From positions 62,001-126,000 of the forward strand of contig JAAFJO010000004.1 in assembly GCA_013298145.1 (NCBI GenBank): 64,000 nucleotides of DNA, written 5' to 3'. Shown piece after piece: positions 27,154 through 35,770 of this stretch (positions are counted from its first letter, which is position 1; each line of letters starts with the position of its first letter). A model generated the notes under the pieces. That model was not told the origin of the DNA. It searched no databases and saw only the letters and a list, made by a program, of their open reading frames with translations. The position numbers and the translations under genes are program-made. This DNA is from Betaproteobacteria bacterium (GTDB taxonomy: Bacteria; Pseudomonadota; Gammaproteobacteria; Burkholderiales; Casimicrobiaceae).

Positions 27154-29472
27154 CTAAAACGTGTACTTCAACGTCGCCTTGACGGTGCGACCGTTGATCG
27201 AACGCGCGGCATGGCCGTCGCCCTCGACCTCGGTGTAGCCAATTCTATTCGTCAAATTGTTCACGCCGACGCCGACCACCAGGTTCTTCCTCACTTCATA
27301 GTTTGCGAAGGCGTTGATCACCGCAAAGCCGTTTTGTGTGATCGTATTGCTGTCATCACCAAACGACTTGCCGGTTCCAATCAGCGACGCACCCACGTTC
27401 AGCGCACCGAAGCTGTAGCTCGGCGAGAGTTGGTAGACCACGCGCGCCTGGCGACGCGGCTTGTTGCCGACTACCGTAGGATCATTCGCTGCGGTGATCT
27501 TCGCATCTGTCAGCGTTAAACCCCCTGCCAAGCGGAAGTCACCCATCAGATAGGCGGCTTCCACCTCAACGCCGTTGGCCCGATAGCTGCGTACCGTACT
27601 GATCTGCGTTGTTGCTTCGTAGTTCGATTCGTTCGTTCGCGCATTGAAGAGAGTCACAAATGCACTCAGATTTCCACTGCGCGCTTTAATGCCGACTTCC
27701 GCTTGCTTCAATTTGTCAATTGCGACTTCGCCGCTGAGCCGCGAGGTGTAGTCATCACCCCACAAACGATCCGCTTTGAATGCAGCGCCTTCGCTGTATC
27801 GTCCGAACACGGCGAGATCGCGACTCACGCGAAAGTTTGAGCCGAGCGAGAACGATGTGTTGTTCTTGTCGTAGTCGATTTTGGCTGCGTTTGCCGCAAC
27901 ATATTGCGTTCCGTTATTCACGGCGCGATTTCGGCTGCCGCTCGCGCTTTGCCGATCAAAGCGAACGCTGGCATCGAGGTTGAGTGGGCCTGCCTCGTAG
28001 GCAACTGCGAAATACGGCGATGCCGTGGTGTACTTTGCGTCGATCGCACGTTGGCAGCAGTAGCCCCACTCTGGCGCACCGAAGCCGATGACTCCCGTGG
28101 GGTACTTAGCGTTTCCGAGTAACGCAGGGTTCTCGTTGACCACCTGCATCACGTACTGATTGAAGTTCCAGGTTAGCTCAACTTTTTGCTGGTTGTAGAA
28201 CAAGCCGCCTGTGAGATCGAGACGTGCCTTGTCGGCGAGCGCAATTGACTTGGTGAGCTTCAGATCGTTGCTGAAGCTGCCCATATCGTCTATCGACGTA
28301 TTGAAAATCGTTGCATTGGTGGCAAGGCCTGTCCACGACTTGCCCTTGTCTGGGCCAGATTGAATCGTGTATGTGCCAGGCGTCAAATCGCCCCAAGGGA
28401 ATACACCCGTGAAGCGTCCCGACAGATTTGAGAACCGCGCACGATTTTCAAGCTTGAAGCCGTTGCCCAGGTCGAGCATCAGTTCGCCGCCGAGCGATGT
28501 GGCCTTAACACTTAACCCGTCGTTTACGTCAGTGAGACTACGCGAATTGTCTTTGTTGAGTACGGGATCAAGCGGCCAATTGCGGCCGTACGGCGTGTAC
28601 GTGCGCGGATCAACGCCCGGCACCTCACGAACCAGTCCGTTGACGGTGCGCACCGGAACGGGGAGATAGGTAGGCGTCTGGTCGTCGAGATACTTTGCAT
28701 ACACACGGAAGGAGCCGCCACGGAACGCCTGCGAGAAGCTCGCTTGCAGTTGACCGCCTTTTTCTTGACGCTCGCCGGATGGACGCGCGCCTTCGCCGGT
28801 GCGGATGTGGCCACCCACATGCCAGCTCGATCCTGAACTGCTGAGGCCCGAACCGTAGTCAAAATCAACGCGTTGCTGGTTGAAATCCACACCGAGACCG
28901 ACGCCTACCGAGCCACCCTTATCGATACCCGTTTTGGTGATGAAGTTGATCACGCCGCCAGGGGAGTTTGTGGCGAGCGTCGAGGCTGATCCACCGCGGA
29001 CCACCTGAAGTTGATCGAGACTGTTGTCAATTCGAAGGAACATGTCAGACGTTGCGAAAGCAACATCGCCAAACAGCATGATCGGTAAGCCGTTTTCCTG
29101 CAGTTGCACGTAGCGCGAGCCGCCCGCCGAAATTGGCGCTCCACGAACGGTGATATTGGTGTTTCCTTCGCCGCCCGAAGATTCCGAGCGAATCCCTGGA
29201 ATAGCGCGCAACACTTCAGCAGCGCTCGCGGCCTGGGTCGCTTGAATCTGCTCGGTGTCCATGGTGGAAACCGCCAGACTTTGCTTCATTTTTGACCCCT
29301 GAGTCGCGGTGGCGGTCACCACGACTCGTTCGAGATCGAGCGCTTTCTTGTCTTCTTTGTTTTCTTGCGGGGCCGGTTGGGTCTGTGCAAGCGCCATTTG
29401 CGAGATGGCAACTGAAACCGACAGCGCTAGCAAACGACGTGTTTGCGCTGAGGCGGGTAAGCGGGACAGCAT
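27154..29472 (-). CDS. TonB-dependent outer-membrane receptor (probable sucrose receptor)
   Basis: A 772-residue receptor: signal peptide ending LAQTQ, TonB-box-like LERVVVTAT (about residues 47-55), plug domain with VLRAIPGIRSESSGGEGNTNITVRG, LQVVRGGSASTLATNSPGGVINFITKTG, then a 22-strand barrel ending in ATLKYTF with the terminal Phe. It takes up its ligand across the outer membrane using TonB energy. An AAGGAG site lies eight bases before the ATG. Its promoter holds the same operator as the sucrose genes, as in the Xanthomonas sux locus. Sucrose is therefore the likely ligand by context, not by sequence. Confidence 0.9.
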   Translation of the reverse strand: MLSRLPASAQTRRLLALSVSVAISQMALAQTQPAPQENKEDKKALDLERVVVTATATQGSKMKQSLAVSTMDTEQIQATQAASAAEVLRAIPGIRSESSGGEGNTNITVRGAPISAGGSRYVQLQENGLPIMLFGDVAFATSDMFLRIDNSLDQLQVVRGGSASTLATNSPGGVINFITKTGIDKGGSVGVGLGVDFNQQRVDFDYGSGLSSSGSSWHVGGHIRTGEGARPSGERQEKGGQLQASFSQAFRGGSFRVYAKYLDDQTPTYLPVPVRTVNGLVREVPGVDPRTYTPYGRNWPLDPVLNKDNSRSLTDVNDGLSVKATSLGGELMLDLGNGFKLENRARFSNLSGRFTGVFPWGDLTPGTYTIQSGPDKGKSWTGLATNATIFNTSIDDMGSFSNDLKLTKSIALADKARLDLTGGLFYNQQKVELTWNFNQYVMQVVNENPALLGNAKYPTGVIGFGAPEWGYCCQRAIDAKYTTASPYFAVAYEAGPLNLDASVRFDRQSASGSRNRAVNNGTQYVAANAAKIDYDKNNTSFSLGSNFRVSRDLAVFGRYSEGAAFKADRLWGDDYTSRLSGEVAIDKLKQAEVGIKARSGNLSAFVTLFNARTNESNYEATTQISTVRSYRANGVEVEAAYLMGDFRLAGGLTLTDAKITAANDPTVVGNKPRRQARVVYQLSPSYSFGALNVGASLIGTGKSFGDDSNTITQNGFAVINAFANYEVRKNLVVGVGVNNLTNRIGYTEVEGDGHAARSINGRTVKATLKYTF

Positions 29473-29610
29473 GATGTCTTCTCCTTAGTGGATCGTTCTA
29501 AATCTTTTCTGTGAGTCGCCAATCGTTAGTTGCGTAGGGCGCTGCACATCGCAAACCATGTTTAGCAATTCTCGGGCACTGCGTGAGGTCTTTGACTGAC
29601 CACGACGCGA

Positions 29611-29640
29611 AGTCTAGCGCTTGTTGCCGATTTGTTGCAA
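29611..29640 (-). promoter_or_regulatory. Candidate promoter of the TonB-receptor gene
   Basis: On the minus strand the -35 is TTGCAA (29640-29635) and the -10 is TAGACT (29616-29611), with an 18-base spacer. The -35 is the right half of the operator, mirroring the layout at 25055. Confidence 0.45.
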
Positions 29641-29650
29641 ACGTTTGCAA
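29635..29650. promoter_or_regulatory. LacI-family operator 2
   Basis: TTGCAAACGTTTGCAA, identical to the core of operator 1. It lies between the TonB receptor and the lacI gene, 163 bases before the receptor ATG and about 205 before that of lacI. Confidence 0.85.
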
Positions 29651-29855
29651 TCAATTTCTTGTTTGCGGTTTTGTGTCGTAAAAATGCTGCAATTCGGTAA
29701 AGCTAGTCCCCTGATTTCGCCGTCTAGCCTGACGGTGCCCAAGTTTGCTCGCCGTCGAATCGGGCAACTAGCGCCACTCACACACAGGTGTAATCACGGG
29801 TTAAACTCTAACCTCCGACTTTTCCGATCTCCCGGCCCAATGCGACCGGAACACA

Positions 29856-30971
29856 ATGGCAGTCATGCGAAGCGAGAAAAGGCCCAACACGCGAATGCAG
29901 ATGATCGATATCGCCCGGATGGCGGGCGTATCGGTGTCTACCGTGTCGCGTGCGCTGGCGGGAAGTGATCTCGTCAATGACGCCACTCGCAAGAAAATCG
30001 TCGATCTCGCCAAATCACTTCGCTTCAGTGCGAATGTGGGCGCTCAGAACCTGCGGCGCGGCCAGTCGCAAACGATTGCAGTCGTACTCCCGAAATCGAA
30101 CGCGGACCAACAACCTGTCTCAGACCCCTTCTTCATTTCGCTGCTTGGCGAACTTGCGGATGCGCTAACGTCGCGCGGCTATGACATGCTGCTCACGCGC
30201 GTGAACGAAGATCATATCGACGATGTTGAAGGCTTGGTCGTATCTGGCAGAGCGCTCGGCATTGTTGTTATCGGTCAATGGCTTCACCACTACGTGCTGA
30301 CGGGGTTGGCGGCGCGCGGGGTGCCGATTGCGGTATGGGGCGCAACGCTGCCGGGCTCGAATTACTTCACAGTAGGGGGCGACAACCGGCTAGGCGGAAA
30401 GCTCGCGACTGAGCACCTGATTGCGTGCGGGCGTCGCCGGATCATGTTTTTGGGTGACACCCGCCTCCCCGAAGTGGCGCTACGCTTTGAGGGATATCGC
30501 GATGCGCTTATTGGCGCCGGTTACTTGGTCAATCCGGGGCTCACTGCAGCGGTTCCGTTTGAGGGGAAGGCGGCGCGCCGCTCCCTTGAAGATTTGTTCG
30601 ATCACACCGCTGACTTTGACGCACTCTTCGCCTGCTCCGACTTGATTGCGATGACCGCCAATGGGTTACTCAACGCGCGCGGGCTTCGCGTGCCCGACGA
30701 TGTGTGTGTGGTGGGCTATGACGACTTGTCGCTCGCGAGCCAAGTCCATCCGACGCTCACAAGCGTCCGACAGCCCCTTGCCGCGGCAGCGCAGGCGCTG
30801 GTAGACGCTGTTCTTGCGGCGCGAGAGGGTAAAGCGCCCGCGCTTGTTGTGCTTGAGACAACGCTGATCCAGCGCGAGTCGTCCCAACTTGCGGCAAGCG
30901 GGGTCAACAAGCCGAAAGTCGCCGCTAGGAGCGCAAAAAGCGCGAAAGGCACGAAAGGCGCGAAGCGATGA
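29856..30971 (+). CDS. LacI/GalR-family sugar repressor
   Basis: A 371-residue regulator. The N-terminal helix-turn-helix and hinge read MQMIDIARMAGVSVSTVSRA through LRRGQ, followed by a periplasmic-binding-protein-like sensor domain (IAVVLPK, DPFFISLLGE, VVGYDDLSLASQVHPTLTSVRQP). The basic C-terminal tail ends in Lys/Ala/Gly repeats. It most likely binds the two TTGCAAACGTTTGCAA operators and is released by sucrose or a product. This is inferred from position. The gene overlaps the fructokinase by four bases. M1 may be upstream of the true start (MQMIDIAR). Confidence 0.92.
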   Translation: MAVMRSEKRPNTRMQMIDIARMAGVSVSTVSRALAGSDLVNDATRKKIVDLAKSLRFSANVGAQNLRRGQSQTIAVVLPKSNADQQPVSDPFFISLLGELADALTSRGYDMLLTRVNEDHIDDVEGLVVSGRALGIVVIGQWLHHYVLTGLAARGVPIAVWGATLPGSNYFTVGGDNRLGGKLATEHLIACGRRRIMFLGDTRLPEVALRFEGYRDALIGAGYLVNPGLTAAVPFEGKAARRSLEDLFDHTADFDALFACSDLIAMTANGLLNARGLRVPDDVCVVGYDDLSLASQVHPTLTSVRQPLAAAAQALVDAVLAAREGKAPALVVLETTLIQRESSQLAASGVNKPKVAARSAKSAKGTKGAKR

Positions 30972-31864
30972 ATGTTCGGATCGGCGTTGATTTAGGTGGC
31001 ACCAAGATCGAGGCGGTTGCGCTAAGTGCCAGCGGCGAGGTGCAGTGGCGTGAGCGAGTGCCGACGCCGAAAGAGCGCGCCACAGATATTTACGATGCGA
31101 TTGCCGCGCTAGTTCACCGCGCCGAAGCGGCCATGGGCGTGCGCGCCTCGGTGGGTATTGGAACACCGGGCTCGCTTTCGCCGAAGACGGGTTTGCTGCG
31201 CGGCTCCAATACGGTGGTTTTGAACGGTGAACCCGTCAAGCAAGAAATCGAAGCACGTCTTGATCGTGAAATCCGTATTGCGAATGACGCGAATTGCTTC
31301 GCGCTCTCCGAAGCGGTAGACGGCGCAGGCAAAGGCAGCTCAGTCGTGTTTGGCGTGATTTTTGGAACGGGATGCGGCGGCGGAATCGTCGTCGATGGGC
31401 GCTCGATCAACGGTCTGCATAGCATTACCGGCGAATGGGGCCACAACCCGCTTCCCTGGCCTGCGGCGGATGAACTTGCCGAGCAAGGGGCCGCGCGCTG
31501 CTATTGCGGCAAATGGGGTTGCATTGAAACCTGGCTTTCCGGGCCAGGGATTGCGCGACACTTTGAGCAAGGCGCGACTAGCACACAGGAAATCGTGACT
31601 CGTGCAGCGTCCGGGGACAGTGCAGCGGAAGCGTACTTGCAACGCGTGGAAGATCGGATCGCGCGAGCGCTCGCAAGCGTGGTGAATATCCTCGATCCCG
31701 ACGTGATCGTGCTTGGCGGTGGCGTGTCGAATATTGACCGGCTCTACGCAAACGTGCCGCCGCTACTGGCGCAATACGTGTTTAGCGAATTCGTCGAGAC
31801 GCGGATCGTAAAGAACGCGCATGGCGATTCGAGCGGTGTACGGGGTGCTGCGTGGCTTTGGTAG
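30968..31864 (+). CDS. mak: ROK-family fructokinase
   Basis: A 298-residue sugar kinase with ATP motif GVDLGGTKIEAVAL, the catalytic Asp in IANDANCFALSEA and the ROK zinc site GHNPLPW with CYCGKWGCIETWLSGPG. The CIETWLSG form is that of Mak-type fructokinases, while glucokinases usually differ at this block. It would phosphorylate the fructose released by sucrose phosphorylase. ATGA overlap with the repressor gene shows one operon. Glucokinase activity cannot be excluded. Confidence 0.85.
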   Translation: MNVRIGVDLGGTKIEAVALSASGEVQWRERVPTPKERATDIYDAIAALVHRAEAAMGVRASVGIGTPGSLSPKTGLLRGSNTVVLNGEPVKQEIEARLDREIRIANDANCFALSEAVDGAGKGSSVVFGVIFGTGCGGGIVVDGRSINGLHSITGEWGHNPLPWPAADELAEQGAARCYCGKWGCIETWLSGPGIARHFEQGATSTQEIVTRAASGDSAAEAYLQRVEDRIARALASVVNILDPDVIVLGGGVSNIDRLYANVPPLLAQYVFSEFVETRIVKNAHGDSSGVRGAAWLW

Positions 31865-31890
31865 CCGCACCGAAAAATTTACGACTTTTG

Positions 31891-31930
31891 GACGCTAGTC
31901 CAATTTCTAGCGGGGCTAGCGTCTATTTTA
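31891..31930 (+). terminator. Possible terminator after lacI-mak
   Basis: GACGCTAG (31891-31898) pairs with CTAGCGTC (31916-31923), followed by TATTTTAT. The loop is long (17 bases) and the T-tract interrupted. Confidence 0.4.
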
Positions 31931-32061
31931 TGCTTATCTAGAGATATAAGTTTATGTGCAGTTTTCCCCACATAAGTAGGGTTATGCGGGAAATCGCTGC
32001 ATTGTCTTATGCGTTGGAACGCGACGACGAGTCGCCGCGCTACTCTCGCAATTAACCGCGA

Positions 32062-32616
32062 TTACTTCGCCCAACGCTCCGCCGCTTCAGCGATGCGCTT
32101 ACCAAACGCTTCAGCGGTCCTGAAGTCGCTCTCGTGGATACCTTCAACGCCTTGGTCGACGTTACCTTGCGCCATGAGTCCGGCTGCCGAGCCCAATCGA
32201 TTTAAGTCAGCTTCGCTGCCTTTGCTGCTGTTATTCCCGGGCATCATGCCTGAGCCCACCCAGATCATGTGGTGCTGCATCGCGAGGGTTTGGAAATAAG
32301 AAAGCGTGCTTGCCTTGTCGCCCGTGCGTGAGCCGGAAATGGTGAAGCCCGACGCGAGCTTATCTTTCCATCCCGCGGTGAACCACACTTTGCTCGACGC
32401 GTCGGCAAACATCTTGAACTGACCCGATGGTCCGCCCATGTAGGTCGGTGCGCCGAAGATGATCGCATCGGCCGCCGCGAGCGCGTCCCAATTCACGTTT
32501 TCAACGCTCATTGCGCTTACCTCAGCGCCCACATCGGCCGCGCCCTTTTGTACCGCGTCGGCGATGGCTTTGGTGTGTCCGTAACCCGAATGAAAAACGA
32601 TTGCTACTTTTGCCAT
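32062..32616 (-). CDS. Flavodoxin-family NAD(P)H-dependent oxidoreductase
   Basis: A 184-residue cytoplasmic FMN protein with phosphate loop FHSGYGHTKAIADAV, the second loop IIFGAPTYMGGPSGQFKMF and GSRTGDKASTLSYF. It resembles WrbA/flavodoxin-like quinone or FMN reductases. It lies 75 bases after the pirin gene on the same strand and is probably co-transcribed with it. Both would serve redox or quinone stress, with the divergent LysR gene as likely regulator. Confidence 0.88.
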   Translation of the reverse strand: MAKVAIVFHSGYGHTKAIADAVQKGAADVGAEVSAMSVENVNWDALAAADAIIFGAPTYMGGPSGQFKMFADASSKVWFTAGWKDKLASGFTISGSRTGDKASTLSYFQTLAMQHHMIWVGSGMMPGNNSSKGSEADLNRLGSAAGLMAQGNVDQGVEGIHESDFRTAEAFGKRIAEAAERWAK

Positions 32617-32691
32617 GATGAAATCCTAGGAGTGTGTGAAAGAAACAGGAGTTAGGTGTTGAATTGCTGCAATAAAACGTGAGCGGAGCAC

Positions 32692-33399
32692 TTATTGCAA
32701 CGGCGGTAAATCAAAGAGCAGCACTTCTGCGCCGCTCGCGCGATCAATGGTGACACTGGTTTCGCCTTCAAGCTTTGCAGCGTCGCCCGCTGAGAGTGCA
32801 ACACCGTTGACATGAGCGCTGCCTTGCGCGATGTGCACATACACAAGCCGATGGGCGTCGATCGAACGTGTTGCAGACTCATCGCCATCGAAGAGCCCAG
32901 CATACATCCGCGCGTTTTGCTGAATAGTGACCGAATCTTCCGCCCCATCCGGCGATGCAACCAAGCGCAGCTTGCCGCGCTTTTGCGAATCATCGTAAAA
33001 CTTTTGCTCGTAGGAGGCCGAGCCGCCGGTGCGATCTGGAATGATCCAAATTTGCAGCAAATGGGTTCGCTCAGTATTTGACGGATTGAATTCGCTGTGC
33101 ATGATGCCGCGCCCCGCGCTCATGCGCTGCACCTCACCGGGGCGAATCGTTTCACCGTTGCCGAGCGAATCTTTGTGCGCAATCGCGCCTTCGAGCACGT
33201 AGGTCACGATTTCCATATCGCGATGCCCGTGCATACCGAAGCCTTTGCCCGCTTCGATGTAGTCATCGTTAATAACGCGAAGCGGCCCAAAGTGAACGTG
33301 CTTCTGGTCCTGGTATTCAGCAAATGAAAAACTAAAGCGGCTTTCTAGCCAGCCGTGATTCGCGTAGCCGCGTTCCTCAGATTTACGGATGCTCAACAT
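32692..33399 (-). CDS. Pirin-family protein (YhhW-like)
   Basis: A 235-residue bicupin. The metal-binding residues lie in FGMHGHRDMEIVTYVLEG and GIMHSEFN (two His, His, Glu). Relatives from E. coli act as quercetin 2,3-dioxygenase in vitro, and the physiological role is unclear. A GGAGC site precedes the ATG. First gene of a two-gene unit with the flavodoxin, divergent from lysR. Confidence 0.93.
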   Translation of the reverse strand: MLSIRKSEERGYANHGWLESRFSFSFAEYQDQKHVHFGPLRVINDDYIEAGKGFGMHGHRDMEIVTYVLEGAIAHKDSLGNGETIRPGEVQRMSAGRGIMHSEFNPSNTERTHLLQIWIIPDRTGGSASYEQKFYDDSQKRGKLRLVASPDGAEDSVTIQQNARMYAGLFDGDESATRSIDAHRLVYVHIAQGSAHVNGVALSAGDAAKLEGETSVTIDRASGAEVLLFDLPPLQ

Positions 33400-33503
33400 G
33401 ATTTAGCTCCAAGCTCGCCCACAAGGGCGTTTAATAATTCAAATTTTGGCGACTAGTCGACTGCCGGAAAAGACGGCAAAATTGACGTATTCATTCAAAC
33501 TTT

Positions 33504-34403
33504 TTGACTATCTTGAAACTCAGCTTTGAAGCCCTCGAAATGCTCGATGCGATTGACCGGCTTGGGAGCTTTGGTCGCGCGGCGAGCGCGCTGGGGAAAG
33601 TGCCCTCCGCGCTTACCTATTCCATCAGAAAACTTGAAGACGATCTCGATGTGCTGATTTTTGATCGGCGCGGCTATCGCGCCACGCTCACATCCGCTGG
33701 GAAACTATTGCTCGACGAAGGCCGGCGGTTGCTTGAACATGCCGCATCGGTCGAGGCGAGCATCGCTCAAGCGGCCAAAGGTTGGGAGCCTGAGCTTCGC
33801 GTCGCGCTCGACGCGATTCTTCCTTGGGCTTGGTTAGAGCCGCATCTCGCCGTCTATTTCAAGGAGGCCTGTCCGACACGGCTGCGGATCTCAGAGGAGA
33901 CCTTGGCCGGATCGTGGGACGCGCTTGCTGATGGCCGCGTGGACTTGGTGATCGGCGCGTCTGGCGACGTGCCCAATAGCGCGCAGTTCGGATCGCAACC
34001 GCTATTCGATGTCACCTTCCTGTTTTGCGTAGCCCCTGCGCATCCGCTTTCGCGGGCGACTGATCCGATCGCGAGTGCTGATGTAACACAGTTTCGCGGG
34101 GTTGCTATTGCCGACACCTCGCGTCGACTACCGCTCAGAACAACGGGGCTCTTATCCGGGCAAGATCGACTCGTGGTGCCGAATATGCGCGCGAAAATTG
34201 ATGCGCAAATCGCAGGGCTTGGTGCGGGATACCTTGCAACGTGGTTTGCTAAGCCAGAAATCAAGATGGGTCGATTGATTGAAAAGCGCGTGGATGCGCC
34301 AAAGCCGGTGGTGGGCTTAGTCGTGGCCTGGCGGGCGAATGCACGAGGACGCGCACTGGACTGGTGGCGTGAACGTATGCGCGATGCGAAGCCGCCGAAG
34401 TAA
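33504..34403 (+). CDS. LysR-family transcriptional regulator
   Basis: A 299-residue regulator. The N-terminal winged helix includes LDAIDRLGSFGRAASALGKVPSALTYSIRKLE, and the C-terminal effector domain includes VDLVIGASGDVP and AGLGAGYLATWF. The start is TTG, with another TTG three codons later, and no good ribosome site. It is divergent from the pirin-flavodoxin pair, the usual arrangement for LysR targets. The coinducer is unknown. Confidence 0.9.
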   Translation: MTILKLSFEALEMLDAIDRLGSFGRAASALGKVPSALTYSIRKLEDDLDVLIFDRRGYRATLTSAGKLLLDEGRRLLEHAASVEASIAQAAKGWEPELRVALDAILPWAWLEPHLAVYFKEACPTRLRISEETLAGSWDALADGRVDLVIGASGDVPNSAQFGSQPLFDVTFLFCVAPAHPLSRATDPIASADVTQFRGVAIADTSRRLPLRTTGLLSGQDRLVVPNMRAKIDAQIAGLGAGYLATWFAKPEIKMGRLIEKRVDAPKPVVGLVVAWRANARGRALDWWRERMRDAKPPK

Positions 34404-34449
34404 CGCATACTTTCGCACACACCGTCTTGAACATCGTCGAAGCTTTCCT

Positions 34450-35607
34450 ATGACTCAGATTGCCACCTCGCACCGCGTTTCTGCCTTGCTGCTCACCGCA
34501 CTCGCAACGCTCTTTTTGACCGCGTGCGCGAATTGGTCGCAAGCGCCAGCGCCCGAGAACACTACGCCATCCACCATCTCGCTTCGCCTGATTGGTGAGC
34601 GCACGATTCCGCACCGCGCAGAGCTCGCGGGCACCACCTTTGGCGGCATCTCGGGCATGGATTACGACGAGGCGCGCGACGTCTTCTACCTTCTCTCAGA
34701 TGACCGTTCGCAGACTGGCCCTGCGCGCTTCTACACCGCGCGAATTCCGGTGAGCGCAACAGAGCTTGGTGCACCGCAAATCTTGAGCGCCATAGCAATC
34801 AAAAAAGCCGATGGTGGGCTTCCAGGCGATGCGAGAAGCGATCCGGTAAACGTGCTTGATCCGGAATCCATTCGCTATCGACGCACAACGGACACGCTTT
34901 TGTGGACGAGCGAAGGCGATAAGCGGCTTGGGCTCTCACCGTTTGTGCGAGAGATGCGGCTTGACGGCAGTTTTGTGCGCGAACTCCCCACGCTACCGAT
35001 GTTTGTCATGCGCGACGGAGAGCGCGGCCCACGTGACAACGCCACGTTTGAAGCGATGAGCTTCACGCCCGGCCAGGCGAGCTTTTGGGTGGCGATGGAG
35101 GGGCCGCTCTTTGAAGATGGCGCGACGCCCACCGCCGAGAGCGGCGCGCCCATCCGCATCACACACTACGACACCATGACGGGAAAAGCACTTCGCCAGT
35201 TTGCCTATCGGTTGGATGCGCTTCCGCATCGCCCGATGCCACCCACCGGCTTTGCGGACAACGGTGCGCCAGAAATATTGATGTTCGACGAGCACCGCAT
35301 GCTCGTGTTGGAGCGCAGTTTCGCGCAAGGGATTGGTAATTCGATTCGAATCTATGTCGTCGATACGCGCGAGGGTAGCGACACGTTGAGTCTTTCCGCG
35401 CTCAACGGTACAACATATCGCGTCGCCGAGAAGCGCTTGGTGCTTAACTTCGATTCCCTCAATCTCATGCGCTTGGACAACACGGAAGCTATGAGCTTCG
35501 GCCCGCGACTACCGAACGGCAACCGCACACTGATCGTCGCGAGCGATGACAATTTCAATCGAAATCAAATCAACCAATTTCTCGCGTTTGAGATCGTGGT
35601 TAAGTAA
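34450..35607 (+). CDS. Esterase-like phytase-family lipoprotein
   Basis: A 385-residue protein with a lipoprotein signal (lipobox LFLTAC, about residues 17-22) and a beta-propeller-like domain: GGISGMDYDEARDVFYLLSDDRS, LDPESIRYR, NATFEAMSFTP, MLVLERSF, MSFGPRLPNGNRTLIVASDDNFN. This pattern matches the family named esterase-like activity of phytase. A phosphatase or esterase role at the outer membrane is likely but untested. An upstream in-frame start at 34339 lies inside lysR and is rejected. Confidence 0.85.
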   Translation: MTQIATSHRVSALLLTALATLFLTACANWSQAPAPENTTPSTISLRLIGERTIPHRAELAGTTFGGISGMDYDEARDVFYLLSDDRSQTGPARFYTARIPVSATELGAPQILSAIAIKKADGGLPGDARSDPVNVLDPESIRYRRTTDTLLWTSEGDKRLGLSPFVREMRLDGSFVRELPTLPMFVMRDGERGPRDNATFEAMSFTPGQASFWVAMEGPLFEDGATPTAESGAPIRITHYDTMTGKALRQFAYRLDALPHRPMPPTGFADNGAPEILMFDEHRMLVLERSFAQGIGNSIRIYVVDTREGSDTLSLSALNGTTYRVAEKRLVLNFDSLNLMRLDNTEAMSFGPRLPNGNRTLIVASDDNFNRNQINQFLAFEIVVK

Positions 35608-35660
35608 CGGAATTTTTGGCAAAGCGCGACGTCTTCCTATCGCTCAGCTTTTTGTTGCTC

Positions 35661-35723
35661 GCCCCAGTTTAAAAAGGGCTAGCGAACAATCAATATCAAA
35701 AACACTTATTTGCTGTTTTGATA
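35661..35723. repeat. Two inverted repeats between convergent genes
   Basis: GCCCC with GGGC around an AT-rich centre (35661-35679), then TATCAAAA (35694-35701) and TTTTGATA (35716-35723). They lie between convergent genes and may act as a weak bidirectional terminator. Confidence 0.4.
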
Positions 35724-35770
35724 CATAGCCCCAATAGAACAAGAGCTTTCGCCATTAAGTTGCAATCAAA

